In this document: positions 36,551 through 45,036 of the stretch, in pieces
Position numbering within the stretch: position 1 is the stretch's first letter
How the letters are laid out: each line of letters begins with the position of its first letter
Assembly: GCA_965224815.1 (NCBI GenBank)
Contig: CBDDAF010000003.1
Location: 1,550,001-1,614,000 of the forward strand
Source: CAYPEL01 sp036479985
Lineage (GTDB): Bacteria > Pseudomonadota > Gammaproteobacteria > DSM-19610
Direction of reading: 5' to 3'
DNA: 64,000 nt
Position numbers and translations under genes: made by a program
Notes under the pieces: model-generated
What the model was told of the DNA's origin: nothing
The model's database searches: none
The model's input: the letters and a program-made list of their open reading frames with translations, nothing else

Positions 36551-37135
36551 ATGTTTAACAAGAGAAAATTTCTGGTTACCTTGCTTATGGTCAGCATTGG
36601 GTTAGCTGCACCCTGTTCTCAGGCTCACGCAGAGGAAATTAGTACAACCGCTGAATATAACATCCAGCCAGGGGATGTGCTTTTGGTTTCCGTCTGGAAA
36701 GAAGAAGATTTAAATCAAGAAGTTTTAGTCCGTCCTGACGGTCGAATTAGTTTTCCTCTGGTTGGGGAAGCTGTTGCTGCCGGACAAAGCCTCGAAGCAG
36801 TACGGAATAATATTAAACAAGGTTTAACAAAATATATTCCTGACCCGGTTGTCACTGTCTCAGTCAGTCAATTATCCGGTAATCGAGTATATGTTTTAGG
36901 CAAAGTAAATCGTCCTGGAGAATTTCCAATTTTACGCAATGTTGACGTCACGCAGGCGCTCAGCATGGCAGGAGGTACTTCAACCTATGCGGCATTAAAT
37001 AAGATAAAAATTTTACGCCGTGATAAGAACGGGATTCAAAAGGCTATTTCATTTGAGTATGGTGATATTGAGAAGGGTAAGAATCTTGAGCAGAATATTA
37101 TTCTTAACGCGGGTGATGTGGTTGTCGTGCCTTAA
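36551..37135 (+). CDS. Polysaccharide export lipoprotein-like (Wza/EpsE family, XrtA locus type)
   Basis: The protein has 194 residues from the ATG at 36551 (MFNKRKFLVTLLM), chosen because it gives a clean signal peptide; a longer reading starts at 36506. YNIQPGDVLLVSVWKEEDL opens the poly-export (Pfam Poly_export) domain, and VRPDGRISFPLVGEAVAAG continues it. VYVLGKVNRPGEFPI and LNAGDVVVVP are the SLBB part. The family forms the outer-membrane export channel for exopolysaccharide. It is short, as in PEP-CTERM/XrtA loci, and no lipobox cysteine is visible. It is followed by the outer-membrane barrel and chain-length genes in the order of such loci. Confidence 0.88.
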   Translation: MFNKRKFLVTLLMVSIGLAAPCSQAHAEEISTTAEYNIQPGDVLLVSVWKEEDLNQEVLVRPDGRISFPLVGEAVAAGQSLEAVRNNIKQGLTKYIPDPVVTVSVSQLSGNRVYVLGKVNRPGEFPILRNVDVTQALSMAGGTSTYAALNKIKILRRDKNGIQKAISFEYGDIEKGKNLEQNIILNAGDVVVVP

Positions 37136-37303
37136 TGATAAGCTGCTTTTTTGATGAATGCTCCTATTATCTGACCACCATCCCTCCCCGGCTCTATCCC
37201 TGAGGGAGAGATGGCTTTCATTTGCTACTGTCCTGCGCTTAGCGGGGTTCGCAAACCCAATCCAACCATATAATGTTTGCTATTGACTATAATAAATGAT
37301 GAT

Positions 37304-38521
37304 ATGAAACGCTTTATCTTCAATTATTTCGCGCCTGCTTTTTACTTTGTAATAGTCTTACCCACTACGTGCCTTGCTGCCGAATGGAAAATCGATCCAA
37401 CCATCCAGCTACGTGCAGGCTATAACGATAACATCCGGATTAGCTCTTTTAACGAGCAATCTTCATCCGAAGTTACGCTTACCCCCAGCGCTATTTTCAG
37501 CGTTAAGACACCTCGCTCCGGGTTAAGCGGTAATCTCCGTTTTAATTTCCGGCGTTTTCTGGAAGAAGATAATCTGAATGACAACAATGTGCGCTTCGTA
37601 GTCGATTCATTTTATCAAATGGAACGATCAGAAATTGGATTTAATGTTGATCTGATTCGTGATACCACGCTGGATAGTCAACTGGAAGAAACCGGGTTGG
37701 TGTTTGACCGTGTCAATCGTTTGCTTAAACGGGCTAACCCAACCTGGACCTATAACTTAAGTGATCGCACCAGCCTGGAAACCGGCTACACTTTTACCGA
37801 TGTAGGCTACGAAAAATCCGATACGGGTTTTGTTGACTACACTTCACACAATGTCCAGCTTTCACTCAAGCAGGTTATCAATGAGCGCACTTTTGCGACA
37901 GTCACGCTTGGTAGCAGCCTGACCGATAATGACAATGATATCAGGTCAATTTACAGTTATCTGCAAGGTGGTCCTACTTATCAATTCAGCGACACATTTT
38001 CGGGCTCGCTGTTTGTCGGCGTTCGACGGACAAGCTCAGAATTCAAGCAGGAAATCCCCATCTTTGCAGGTGGTGTTTTTGTAGGATTTGCACCGATCTC
38101 AAATAATATTGAAAACTCAAACTGGGGCGGCGTATTTAATGGCAGCCTGACGAAACAATTTGAGCGTGGATCAACCAGCATTTCTGTATCCCGCGATATA
38201 ACTAATACGATTTCAGGTGTTCTGTTCGAAGTAACGCGGCTGAACTGGACTACTAATTATAAGTTTTCTGAAACATTGTCAACTGACTTTAATATTGCCC
38301 TGTATAGCAGTAAGGATGATAGTAACCTGGCCACATCAGAAGATCGCAAGTACTACGACGTCAATCCCCGCCTCTATTGGGATATCGCCCAATTCTGGAG
38401 AATCTCAGCCGGTTATCGATATAGAAATCAGATATTTGACAGATCGAACAGGAACGCAACACAGAATTCTGCAAATTTGACCCTTACCTACCGGTGGCCT
38501 AGAATTGCTGTTTCCCGTTAG
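37304..38521 (+). CDS. Outer-membrane beta-barrel protein of XrtA/PEP-CTERM exopolysaccharide locus
   Basis: The protein has 405 residues from the ATG at 37304 (MKRFIFNYFAPAF); an upstream TTG at 37277 is less likely. The signal peptide ends at PTTCLAA. The mature part starts with WKIDPTIQLRAGYNDNIRIS and alternates strands through to TLTYRWPRIAVSR. It resembles the PEP-CTERM-system-associated outer membrane proteins (TIGR03016-type), annotated from memory. Its role is probably polysaccharide secretion or surface anchoring. It lies between the Poly_export gene and the Wzz-like gene. Confidence 0.75.
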   Translation: MKRFIFNYFAPAFYFVIVLPTTCLAAEWKIDPTIQLRAGYNDNIRISSFNEQSSSEVTLTPSAIFSVKTPRSGLSGNLRFNFRRFLEEDNLNDNNVRFVVDSFYQMERSEIGFNVDLIRDTTLDSQLEETGLVFDRVNRLLKRANPTWTYNLSDRTSLETGYTFTDVGYEKSDTGFVDYTSHNVQLSLKQVINERTFATVTLGSSLTDNDNDIRSIYSYLQGGPTYQFSDTFSGSLFVGVRRTSSEFKQEIPIFAGGVFVGFAPISNNIENSNWGGVFNGSLTKQFERGSTSISVSRDITNTISGVLFEVTRLNWTTNYKFSETLSTDFNIALYSSKDDSNLATSEDRKYYDVNPRLYWDIAQFWRISAGYRYRNQIFDRSNRNATQNSANLTLTYRWPRIAVSR

Positions 38522-38587
38522 TGGCCCTATATGGGAAGCGGGTCACGCGCGCGATTAGCGCTATAACCATAAGCGCGGAAGGGAACG

Positions 38588-40324
38588 ATGGAAGAACAAG
38601 CACTTGATTTAAAAGATTATTTAGACGCCTTTAAAAGACGCCGTAGAACCATCCTTAGTATTGCTTCGGGTATATTCCTGATTGGTCTGCTAGCCGCGTT
38701 ATTGTGGCCACCTACTTATCGTTCATCTGCGACAATTCTGATCAAAGAACAGGATATTCCACCTGAGTTGGTCACCTCGACGGTCACCAGTTTTGCTTCC
38801 CAACGTATTCAAACCATCAGCCAGTTGGTCATGGCCCGCTCTAACCTGATGAAAATTATAGATAAATATAGCTTATACGAGGATGAGCGCAAGCGCCTCA
38901 CAACGGAAGAGATTCTGCTGGAAATGCGCGAAAACATAGGCCTGAACATGATTGACGCCGAGGTGGTCGACCCACGCTCAGGACGCCCTACAACAGCCAC
39001 TATTGCGTTTGGACTTAGCTTCTCGGGTGAAGATCCCCGCCAGGTTCAAAAAGTTACCAACGAGTTGACCTCACTCTACCTGAATGAAAACCTGAAAGAT
39101 CGTACTGCTAAAGCTAGCGAAACCTACGCCTTTTTGAGTGAGGAATCCTCGCGGCTCAATAAACGCATCCTGGATCTTGAAGAAAAACTGGCAACTTTCA
39201 AGGAAGGAAATGCCGATTCCCTACCGGGATTACGAGAGCTGAATTTAACCATGATGGATAGAACCGACCGGGAAATGTCGGATCTTGACACCCAGGTTCG
39301 TACTCTCGAAGAACGTAAAATTTATCTCCAGGCGCAATTAGCCCAGGTCAAACCATACGGGTCAGACATCAATGTCGATCCTTCAACCCGCCTGCAGGCA
39401 TTACGCACCGAATACTACCGGTTAATTGCGCGCTATTCAGAGAGCCACCCTGATGTGGTACGCGCCCGGCGGGAGATGGAAGGTCTTGAAGCTGAAACCG
39501 GGCAAGTCAGTAGCGCCAGTGAACAGCTCAAGGAAATTGAAGTCTTAAGTGGTGATCTGGCGGCATTAAAGAAGAAATACTCCAGCGAGCATCCCGATGT
39601 CATCAAACTTGAAAAACAGATAGAAAGTCTGAAAAGTATCCCGGTCAGCTCTGCGCCTAGGTTGGCTCGCGCCGCAAGAGATAATCCGGATAACCCCGCG
39701 TACATTTCCCTGCAAAGCCAGGTGAATGCCGCCAATGCTGAAATCAGCTCTTTAAAGAATAAAAAAATACAGCTGAGAGATAAAATTACGAACTATGAAG
39801 ATCGCCTGACAAAGTCACCTCAGGTTGAGCGCGAATACCGAGAGCTTACCCGTGATCTGGAAACTGACACGCTGAAATATCGTGAACTCAAAGCTAAACA
39901 AATGAGTGCACAAATATCTCAACAGCTCGAAACTGAACGCAAGGGTGAACGCTTCGAACTTATAGAACCGGCTATACTGCCGGAAGAACCCTTCAGCCCG
40001 AACCGGCCTGCAATCATCTTTCTGAGCTTGGTGTTGGCGCTAGGTGCCGGCATCGGATACGCAGCCATTTCTGAAAGCATGGATGATGCAATTCGCGGCA
40101 GCAAATCATTAATAGCCGCCGTTGGCGCCGGACCCCTGGCAGAAATCCCATATTTACAAAATGCCGCAGAAATTACCGGACAGAAGCGCAAGTTTGCTGC
40201 TGGGACCCTTGCTATGGTCAGCGCGTTAGTACTGGCCCTTGCGATGGCGCATTTTTTCTGGAAACCGCTGGACGTGCTCTGGTATAAAGCCTTGCGTAAA
40301 GCTGATGTTGTCATAAATACATAA
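38588..40324 (+). CDS. XrtA-associated polysaccharide chain-length determinant (Wzz/GumC-like)
   Basis: This 578-residue protein has an N-terminal Wzz domain with a membrane helix (ILSIASGIFLIGLLAALLW, about 21-39) preceded by KDYLDAFKRRRR. A long periplasmic coiled coil (about 170-460) contains the AYISLQSQVNAANAEISSLK stretch and similar ones. Near the end, EEPFSPNRPAIIFLSLVLAL (about 463-482) gives the proline-rich site and second helix, and a third hydrophobic segment (GTLAMVSALVLALAMAHFFW) lies near 540-560. These proteins control the chain length of exported polysaccharide with a tyrosine kinase. The ATG has a GGAAGGG site. The TIGR03007-type assignment is from memory. Confidence 0.85.
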   Translation: MEEQALDLKDYLDAFKRRRRTILSIASGIFLIGLLAALLWPPTYRSSATILIKEQDIPPELVTSTVTSFASQRIQTISQLVMARSNLMKIIDKYSLYEDERKRLTTEEILLEMRENIGLNMIDAEVVDPRSGRPTTATIAFGLSFSGEDPRQVQKVTNELTSLYLNENLKDRTAKASETYAFLSEESSRLNKRILDLEEKLATFKEGNADSLPGLRELNLTMMDRTDREMSDLDTQVRTLEERKIYLQAQLAQVKPYGSDINVDPSTRLQALRTEYYRLIARYSESHPDVVRARREMEGLEAETGQVSSASEQLKEIEVLSGDLAALKKKYSSEHPDVIKLEKQIESLKSIPVSSAPRLARAARDNPDNPAYISLQSQVNAANAEISSLKNKKIQLRDKITNYEDRLTKSPQVEREYRELTRDLETDTLKYRELKAKQMSAQISQQLETERKGERFELIEPAILPEEPFSPNRPAIIFLSLVLALGAGIGYAAISESMDDAIRGSKSLIAAVGAGPLAEIPYLQNAAEITGQKRKFAAGTLAMVSALVLALAMAHFFWKPLDVLWYKALRKADVVINT

Positions 40325-40364
40325 GGAGTCACTGACTTTATTCATACATCCTCTGCATAAAATA

Positions 40365-40429
40365 CTGTAGGAGCGGCTTTAGCCGCGAAGGGACTGCGGT
40401 GTCCATCGCGGCTGAAGCCGCTCCTACAG
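40365..40429. repeat. REP-like palindrome, copy 1
   Basis: Imperfect palindrome with arms CTGTAGGAGCGGCTTTAGCC and their reverse complement, typical of the short REP repeats of gammaproteobacteria. It sits between the chain-length gene and the tyrosine autokinase gene and would fold in the transcript. It is the leftmost of ten copies in the window. Confidence 0.9.
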
Positions 40430-40510
40430 GGCAGAATGAATATATTCAGTACCTACATACCTAAACATAAATCACTATAATCATAATTATAAAATTGCAG
40501 GTCATAACAA

Positions 40511-41302
40511 GTGGAACGAATCAAACAAGCACTGGAACGCGCACGCGCCGAGCGGCAAGGTAACTCTTCCGTCTCAACTGTTGCGCACGACGCCACAGCA
40601 CCAGCTGCTGAACCTATCGAGGTCAGCTATACACAAACTCGGCACGCAGAAATATCCAGCCAACATTTACGTAAGCACCGTATTGTAGCCAGCCTGGAAA
40701 ATAGTCCTTTTGCCGATGCCTATAAATTGCTCCGCACGCAGGTTCTGCAACGGCTCAAGGAAAATAATTGGAGCGTGCTGGCGGTAACCAGTCCGGGTGC
40801 GGGTGAAGGCAAGACCGTTACAGCACTCAACCTGGCCGCCAGTATTGCGATGGAAGTTGACCGCACTGTCCTGCTGATTGATGCCAACTTACGGCACCCA
40901 AACCTGCACGAGCACCTGGGTATTGCTGCCAGTAAGGGCTTGAGCGATTACTTACTCGATGACACCCCGATTTCTGAGTTATTCATTCATCCAAAAGGCA
41001 TCGACCATCTGACCATTTTACCGGGTGGGCAGCCGGTGCAGAATTCAGCTGAAATACTCAACTCGCCCAAGATGACCAACCTCCTCGAAGAAATGAAATC
41101 CCGTTATCCGGGACGCATCATTATTTTTGACCTGCCGCCTTTACTCACCGCCTCTGACGCGCTCGCATTCACTCCCTATGTAGATGCTGCATTGTTAGTC
41201 GTCGAAGAAGGTAAAACCACCCAGAATGAAACCACACGTGCTGTTGAGATGCTCTCCAATACCAATATTTTAGGTACTGTACTGAATAAGAAGCCCACTT
41301 AA
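40511..41302 (+). CDS. XrtA-associated tyrosine autokinase-like (BY-kinase)
   Basis: This 263-residue protein starts with GTG at 40511. SPGAGEGKTVTALNLAA (about 93-109) is Walker A of the P-loop MinD/BY-kinase type, TVLLIDANLRHPNLH (about 120) the A' motif, and IIIFDLPPLLTASD (about 205) the B motif. Bacterial tyrosine kinases of this type autophosphorylate at C-terminal tyrosines and regulate Wzz proteins. No C-terminal Tyr cluster is visible: the last 40 residues contain none, so the regulatory site may differ. It follows a REP palindrome and precedes the ATPase by 19 bases. Confidence 0.86.
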   Translation: MERIKQALERARAERQGNSSVSTVAHDATAPAAEPIEVSYTQTRHAEISSQHLRKHRIVASLENSPFADAYKLLRTQVLQRLKENNWSVLAVTSPGAGEGKTVTALNLAASIAMEVDRTVLLIDANLRHPNLHEHLGIAASKGLSDYLLDDTPISELFIHPKGIDHLTILPGGQPVQNSAEILNSPKMTNLLEEMKSRYPGRIIIFDLPPLLTASDALAFTPYVDAALLVVEEGKTTQNETTRAVEMLSNTNILGTVLNKKPT

Positions 41303-41321
41303 AGCTGCCACGGCCAAAATT

Positions 41322-42176
41322 ATGTACGAAAGCTTTTACGGATTTCGTGAAAAACCCTTCTCACTGTTACCCGATTCGGGTTTTCTATATTTAAGCAGCA
41401 AGCACAAGATGGCGTTAACGTTGCTGGAATATGGCTTGATGAGTCAGGCTGGTTTTTCTGTCATTAGCGGTGACATCGGTACCGGCAAAACCACGTTGAT
41501 CCGCAAATTACTCAGCCAGATCGGCGATGATATCCGGGTAGGGCTAATCTCCAACACGCACCAGTCTTTTGGTGAATTGATGCAGTGGGTCGCACTGGCT
41601 TTTGAAATTCCGCATGCTGGCAAAGACAAGGTTCAACTCTACCAACAATTTATTGATTTCATCATTAATGAATATGCCAAAGGACGGCGCACGGTTCTGA
41701 TTGTTGACGAAGCACAAAACATGTCTGCCGAAACACTGGAAGAACTGCGGATGCTATCGAATATCAATGCAGACAAGGATCAGATACTGCAAATCATCCT
41801 GGTGGGACAGCGCGAGCTGCGTGACACATTACGCAGACCTGATTTAGTACAATTTGCCCAACGCATTGCCGTCGATTATCACCTGGAACCCTTGTCCAGC
41901 GATGAGACATACGAATATATCCGGCATCGCTGCAAGACCGCAGGCGGTAACCCGGATTTGTTTTCCGACCAGGCCTGTGAAGCCGTGTTTGAATTGACGG
42001 CTGGGGTGCCACGTCTAATTAACACGCTGTGCGATACGGTATTGGTTTACGGTTATGCCGAGCAACGTGAACGCGTAGATGCCAAGCTGGTTCAGGAAGT
42101 CGGTCAGGATAAACAACTCAGCGGCCTGTTTACGGTTAACGAAACGGAAACGGATAAAAGTCCAAGCAATTCCTGA
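41322..42176 (+). CDS. XrtA-associated AAA ATPase (ExeA-like)
   Basis: This 284-residue protein is similar to the general secretion ATPase ExeA/GspA group: MYESFYGFREKPFSLLPD at the start is a characteristic N-terminal region, GDIGTGKTTLIRKLL (about 50-64) is Walker A, and RTVLIVDEAQNMS (about 124-136) is Walker B. QIILVGQRELRDTLRRPDL and FELTAGVPRLINTLCD complete the AAA region. It is probably a regulatory or assembly ATPase for exopolysaccharide or PEP-CTERM sorting. Its stop overlaps the next start by one base (TGATG), so translation is coupled. Confidence 0.87.
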   Translation: MYESFYGFREKPFSLLPDSGFLYLSSKHKMALTLLEYGLMSQAGFSVISGDIGTGKTTLIRKLLSQIGDDIRVGLISNTHQSFGELMQWVALAFEIPHAGKDKVQLYQQFIDFIINEYAKGRRTVLIVDEAQNMSAETLEELRMLSNINADKDQILQIILVGQRELRDTLRRPDLVQFAQRIAVDYHLEPLSSDETYEYIRHRCKTAGGNPDLFSDQACEAVFELTAGVPRLINTLCDTVLVYGYAEQRERVDAKLVQEVGQDKQLSGLFTVNETETDKSPSNS

Positions 42177-42562
42177 TGGCACAAACAATTCGCACTCTGA
42201 GCCTCTGGCTGGCGATTGGCTGGATGGCAACTCTGTTTTATTTATCCAGCCAACCTATTCTACCAACACCCGATCTATTTGCTTACCAGGATAAGTTGTT
42301 TCATGCAGTGGCTTATGGCCTGCTCGGTGTGTTGTTGTTGATGAGTTTTCGATACCAGGCTCCCCGCTATACCGGAATACAAAAAGCATTGGCTGTAGGT
42401 ATTGCCAGCCTGTACGGCATCAGCGATGAGTTTCATCAGTCATTTGTGCCAGGACGTGAGGCGGATATTCTGGATTGGGCGGCTGATACGATTGGCGCTT
42501 TAACAGCTGTGTTGATTCTTGCCTTAATCGTTAAAAAGAAACTGGGTTCTGCGGTTTTTTAG
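42176..42562 (+). CDS. VanZ-like membrane protein
   Basis: This 128-residue protein has four hydrophobic segments. The VanZ-type signatures are present: YQDKLFHAVAYGLLGVLLL, then YGISDEFHQSFVPGREADI followed by DWAADTIGAL. VanZ-like proteins have unclear roles in envelope or glycan metabolism, and they are often adjacent to exosortase/exopolysaccharide loci. It is the last gene of the polysaccharide block; a REP palindrome 31 bases later separates it from the convergent cysQ. Confidence 0.85.
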   Translation: MAQTIRTLSLWLAIGWMATLFYLSSQPILPTPDLFAYQDKLFHAVAYGLLGVLLLMSFRYQAPRYTGIQKALAVGIASLYGISDEFHQSFVPGREADILDWAADTIGALTAVLILALIVKKKLGSAVF

Positions 42563-42592
42563 TCACGGGAAAATACGGAAAAACACCTGTTC

Positions 42593-42659
42593 CTGTAGGA
42601 GCGGCTTCAGCCGCGATGGTCGACATACTCCCCTATCGCGGCTGAAGCCGCTCCTACAG
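42593..42659. repeat. REP-like palindrome, copy 2
   Basis: Palindrome with arms TGTAGGAGCGGCTTCAGCCG and reverse complement, between two convergent genes, where it could end transcripts from both sides. Confidence 0.9.
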
Positions 42660-42691
42660 GTTTTGTAATGTTAGGCGCGAAATTTAATCGC

Positions 42692-43495
42692 CTAAAGATA
42701 CTGTTTCCAATCCCGGCGTTTATCACCAAACACCAAAAAATGAGGATTCAATAACGAGTCCTTGGTGTTGTATTTCAAGCGCTGCACGGACAAATCGGTC
42801 AATCTGCCACCGGCTTCTTCGACAACACAATGTGCCGCCGCTGTATCCCATTCAGACGTTAGCCCAAGACGGGGATAGATATCGGCAGTGCCTTCAGCCA
42901 CCAGACAAATTTTCAGCGAACTCCCCATACTGATGATTTCGTGTTCGCCCAACTTGTCCAGAAAGGCATTGAGTGAATCACCACCGTGAGAACGACTGCC
43001 TACAACGGCAACCGGCCCGTCCTGTAGATGACGTACTTTAATAGGCACATCACCCTTCCCTTCATCCTTGATAGCACCTTGACCACGGCAAGCTGCATAA
43101 GTAACACCGCTGACCGGCACATACACTACGCCCAGTATCGGCACATGATCTTCAATCATTGCGATATTAACCGTGAACTCACCGTTACGCTTGATAAACT
43201 CTTTGGTGCCATCCAGCGGATCAATCAGCCAATAGCGTGTCCAGCTTTGTCTTTCCGCAAAGGGTATATTCGCCGCTTCTTCTGATAAGACGGGTACATC
43301 AGGTGTTAGTTTTTTCAGGCCATCAACGATGGCATGATGTGACGCCATATCCGCTGCAGTCAGTGGAGACTTATCCTCTTTGGCTTCAATAGCAAAATCA
43401 GTATTGTAAATTTCCAGGATTTTCTCACCGGCTGTAACCGCCAGCTGCCGCACATCGTCCAGGTAAACACACGGATCACTTAATAAAGTTGTCAT
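42692..43495 (-). CDS. cysQ: 3'(2'),5'-bisphosphate nucleotidase CysQ
   Basis: This 267-residue protein carries the inositol monophosphatase-like family motifs: PVLSEEAANIPF (metal-binding E), WLIDPLDGTKEFIKRNGEF (the D-P-L-D-G-T-K-E signature) and EWDTAAAHCVVEEAGGRLTD. CysQ removes the 3'-phosphate from PAP (3'-phosphoadenosine 5'-phosphate), the by-product of PAPS-dependent sulfation. That fits the many sulfotransferases in this window, although cysQ is also normal housekeeping. It stands alone, with an insertion sequence upstream. Confidence 0.93.
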   Translation of the reverse strand: MTTLLSDPCVYLDDVRQLAVTAGEKILEIYNTDFAIEAKEDKSPLTAADMASHHAIVDGLKKLTPDVPVLSEEAANIPFAERQSWTRYWLIDPLDGTKEFIKRNGEFTVNIAMIEDHVPILGVVYVPVSGVTYAACRGQGAIKDEGKGDVPIKVRHLQDGPVAVVGSRSHGGDSLNAFLDKLGEHEIISMGSSLKICLVAEGTADIYPRLGLTSEWDTAAAHCVVEEAGGRLTDLSVQRLKYNTKDSLLNPHFLVFGDKRRDWKQYL

Positions 43496-43610
43496 CTTGG
43501 TATCTCGTTATAGGATTTTTTCCGTATCATACGCGATTCCCTAACGGCCCGCAGGTTGCCTGTTGTCATTAAGGCTGCGAATATACTGGCAATCACTGCT
43601 ACCGATAACC

Positions 43611-43631
43611 CCCTCTCCCTCCGGGAGAGGG
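43611..43631. repeat. CCCTCTCCC hairpin repeat, left flank of the IS
   Basis: CCCTCTCCC, loop TCC, GGGAGAGGG: a short hairpin of the kind dispersed in proteobacterial genomes. The insertion sequence begins 12 bases after it. A related hairpin is found on the other side of the element. Confidence 0.75.
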
Positions 43632-43706
43632 TTGGGGAGAGGGTGAACTTCCCCCAGTTTAACGGACACTCAGAAAAGGGCTACCATGGCCTTGAAGGAG
43701 TGTTCG

Positions 43707-44006
43707 ATGAGCAAACGAGCGTACAAGATATACAGCAAGGAATTCAAGGTCGAAGCAGTTCGGCTGGCGGCTGACTCAGATAAACCAGTGACACAGGTGG
43801 CCAGAGAGTTGGGGCTGCGAGTTAACCAGATCTATAAATGGAGAACGCAATTGGAAGAGAAACAAGAGAGTGCTTTCTCAGGCAAGCGAGTTACAAAGGA
43901 CAAGGATGCCGAGATTCGGCGCTTAAAGAAAGCGCTGGGAGCCAGCCAGGAAGAGAATGAGTTTCTAAAAAAAACGGCGGTGTTCTTCGCGAAGAACCAG
44001 CCATGA
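43707..44006 (+). CDS. IS3 transposase orfA (HTH)
   Basis: The protein has 99 residues from the ATG at 43707, which has AAGGAG six bases before it (a start at 43686 has none). It contains a helix-turn-helix of the HTH_Tnp_1/IS3 OrfA type, KIYSKEFKVEAVRLAADS and VARELGLRVNQIYKWRTQ, followed by a leucine-zipper-like stretch (KDAEIRRLKKALGASQEENE). It binds the terminal repeats. An A8 run just after TTTCT at about 43965-43972 is a typical -1 frameshift site that would fuse it to OrfB. The orfB frame is -1 relative to it. Confidence 0.9.
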   Translation: MSKRAYKIYSKEFKVEAVRLAADSDKPVTQVARELGLRVNQIYKWRTQLEEKQESAFSGKRVTKDKDAEIRRLKKALGASQEENEFLKKTAVFFAKNQP

Positions 44007-44866
44007 GATACACAGTGATCCACCAGTATTGTAGCCAATTCTCGATCCGGATGATGTGCAGGGCAATGTGTGTGTCTCGCAGCGGTTATTACGACTGGCG
44101 GGATCGGCCAGAGAGTCCGCGAGCGCAGCGTCATCAGGCACTGACGGAGAAGATCCGGTATTTCCATCGGGCGAGTCGTGAGACGTATGGATCCCCACGC
44201 ATTCGTAAAGATCTGTTGGAAGTGGGTGAGCAGGTAGGAGAGAACACGGTTGCACGCTTAATGCAGCGTGGGGGCATTGTGCCAAAGACGATACGCAAGT
44301 TCCGGGTAACCACAGACTCACGTAAGACGGTACCTGCCCCGAACCGATTGGAGCGGCAGTTCACGACCGCACAGCCAAATCAACGCTGGGTGTCGGATAT
44401 CACCTTTATACCGACCCGAGAGGGCTGGTTGTATCTGGCAGTGATTATTGATCTGTATTCCCGAGCAGTGATTGGCTGGGCGATGCATAAGCGCATGAAA
44501 GCGGCGTTAGTGATGAATGCCTTGAAGATGGCGCTAATGCGTCGGAAGGTACGCAGCCCATTGTTGTTGCACTCAGATCAGGGTAGCCAGTATGCCGCTA
44601 CGGATTACCGGGCAATGCTCGCTGCCAATGGCATTGAGTGTTCAATGAGCCGCAAGGGTAACTGCTGGGATAATGCTGTGGCGGAAAGCTTTTTCCACAC
44701 ACTGAAGACAGAGCTGGTGCATCATGAGGACTATCGTAGCCGCACTGAAGCTAAGGCCAGTATCTTTGAGTACATTGAAGTGTTTTATAATCGCCAGCGG
44801 CGTCATTCCCATATTGGGCAGGTGGCACCGTTGGTATTCGAGAATGCAGCGTTAGCTGCGAGTTAG
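44003..44866 (+). CDS. IS3 transposase orfB (DDE integrase core)
   Basis: This 287-residue protein has HTH_21 near its start (RDRPESPRAQRHQALTEKI is followed by the helix region) and a retroviral integrase-like core: the first catalytic D in WVSDITFIPTREG, the second D in LLLHSDQGSQYAATDY and the E in NCWDNAVAESFFHTLK, spaced as in the D-D(35)E of IS3. The start ATG overlaps the orfA stop (ATGA). Full length, with no stop or frameshift. Confidence 0.93.
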   Translation: MRYTVIHQYCSQFSIRMMCRAMCVSRSGYYDWRDRPESPRAQRHQALTEKIRYFHRASRETYGSPRIRKDLLEVGEQVGENTVARLMQRGGIVPKTIRKFRVTTDSRKTVPAPNRLERQFTTAQPNQRWVSDITFIPTREGWLYLAVIIDLYSRAVIGWAMHKRMKAALVMNALKMALMRRKVRSPLLLHSDQGSQYAATDYRAMLAANGIECSMSRKGNCWDNAVAESFFHTLKTELVHHEDYRSRTEAKASIFEYIEVFYNRQRRHSHIGQVAPLVFENAALAAS

Positions 44867-44926
44867 TGGTCCGTTAAACCGGGGGAACATCAGGGGATCT
44901 AATAAAAGTTTACTGCCTTATTTTTA

Positions 44927-44962
44927 CCCCCTCTCCCTGTCCCTCCCCCTGAGGGGGAGGGG
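44927..44962. repeat. CCCTCTCCC-type repeat, right flank of the IS
   Basis: ACCCCCTCTCCCTGTCCCTCC is followed by CCCTGAGGGGGAGGGG. The CCCCTCCCCCT / AGGGGGAGGGG arms form a hairpin. Together with the hairpin at 43611 this shows the element landed inside a small dispersed-repeat region. Confidence 0.65.
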
Positions 44963-45036
44963 ACGACTTTTTCAATGTTCATTCATAAACTGGCAGCTTT
45001 AACAACTGGAATCTATGCAATCAATAGTGACTCACA

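Larger units (their letters stand above)
43644..44892 (+). mobile_element. Intact IS3-family insertion sequence
   Basis: This 1249-bp element begins TGAACTTCCCCCAG and ends with the imperfect inverse, ...CCGGGGGAACATCA; the 24-bp terminal repeats differ at three positions and follow the 5'-TG...CA-3' rule of IS3. GGG flanks both ends (43641-43643 and 44893-44895), a plausible 3-bp target duplication. Inside are two overlapping transposase frames, orfA (43707) and orfB (44003). It lies between cysQ and the HAD phosphatase and interrupts no gene. Both frames and ends look intact, so it may be active. Confidence 0.88.

Noticed and set aside
37246..37274. TATAAT at 37269-37274 as the promoter of the barrel gene
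   Set aside because: The -10 is perfect, but no acceptable -35 lies 16-18 bases upstream, and the gene probably belongs to the upstream operon.
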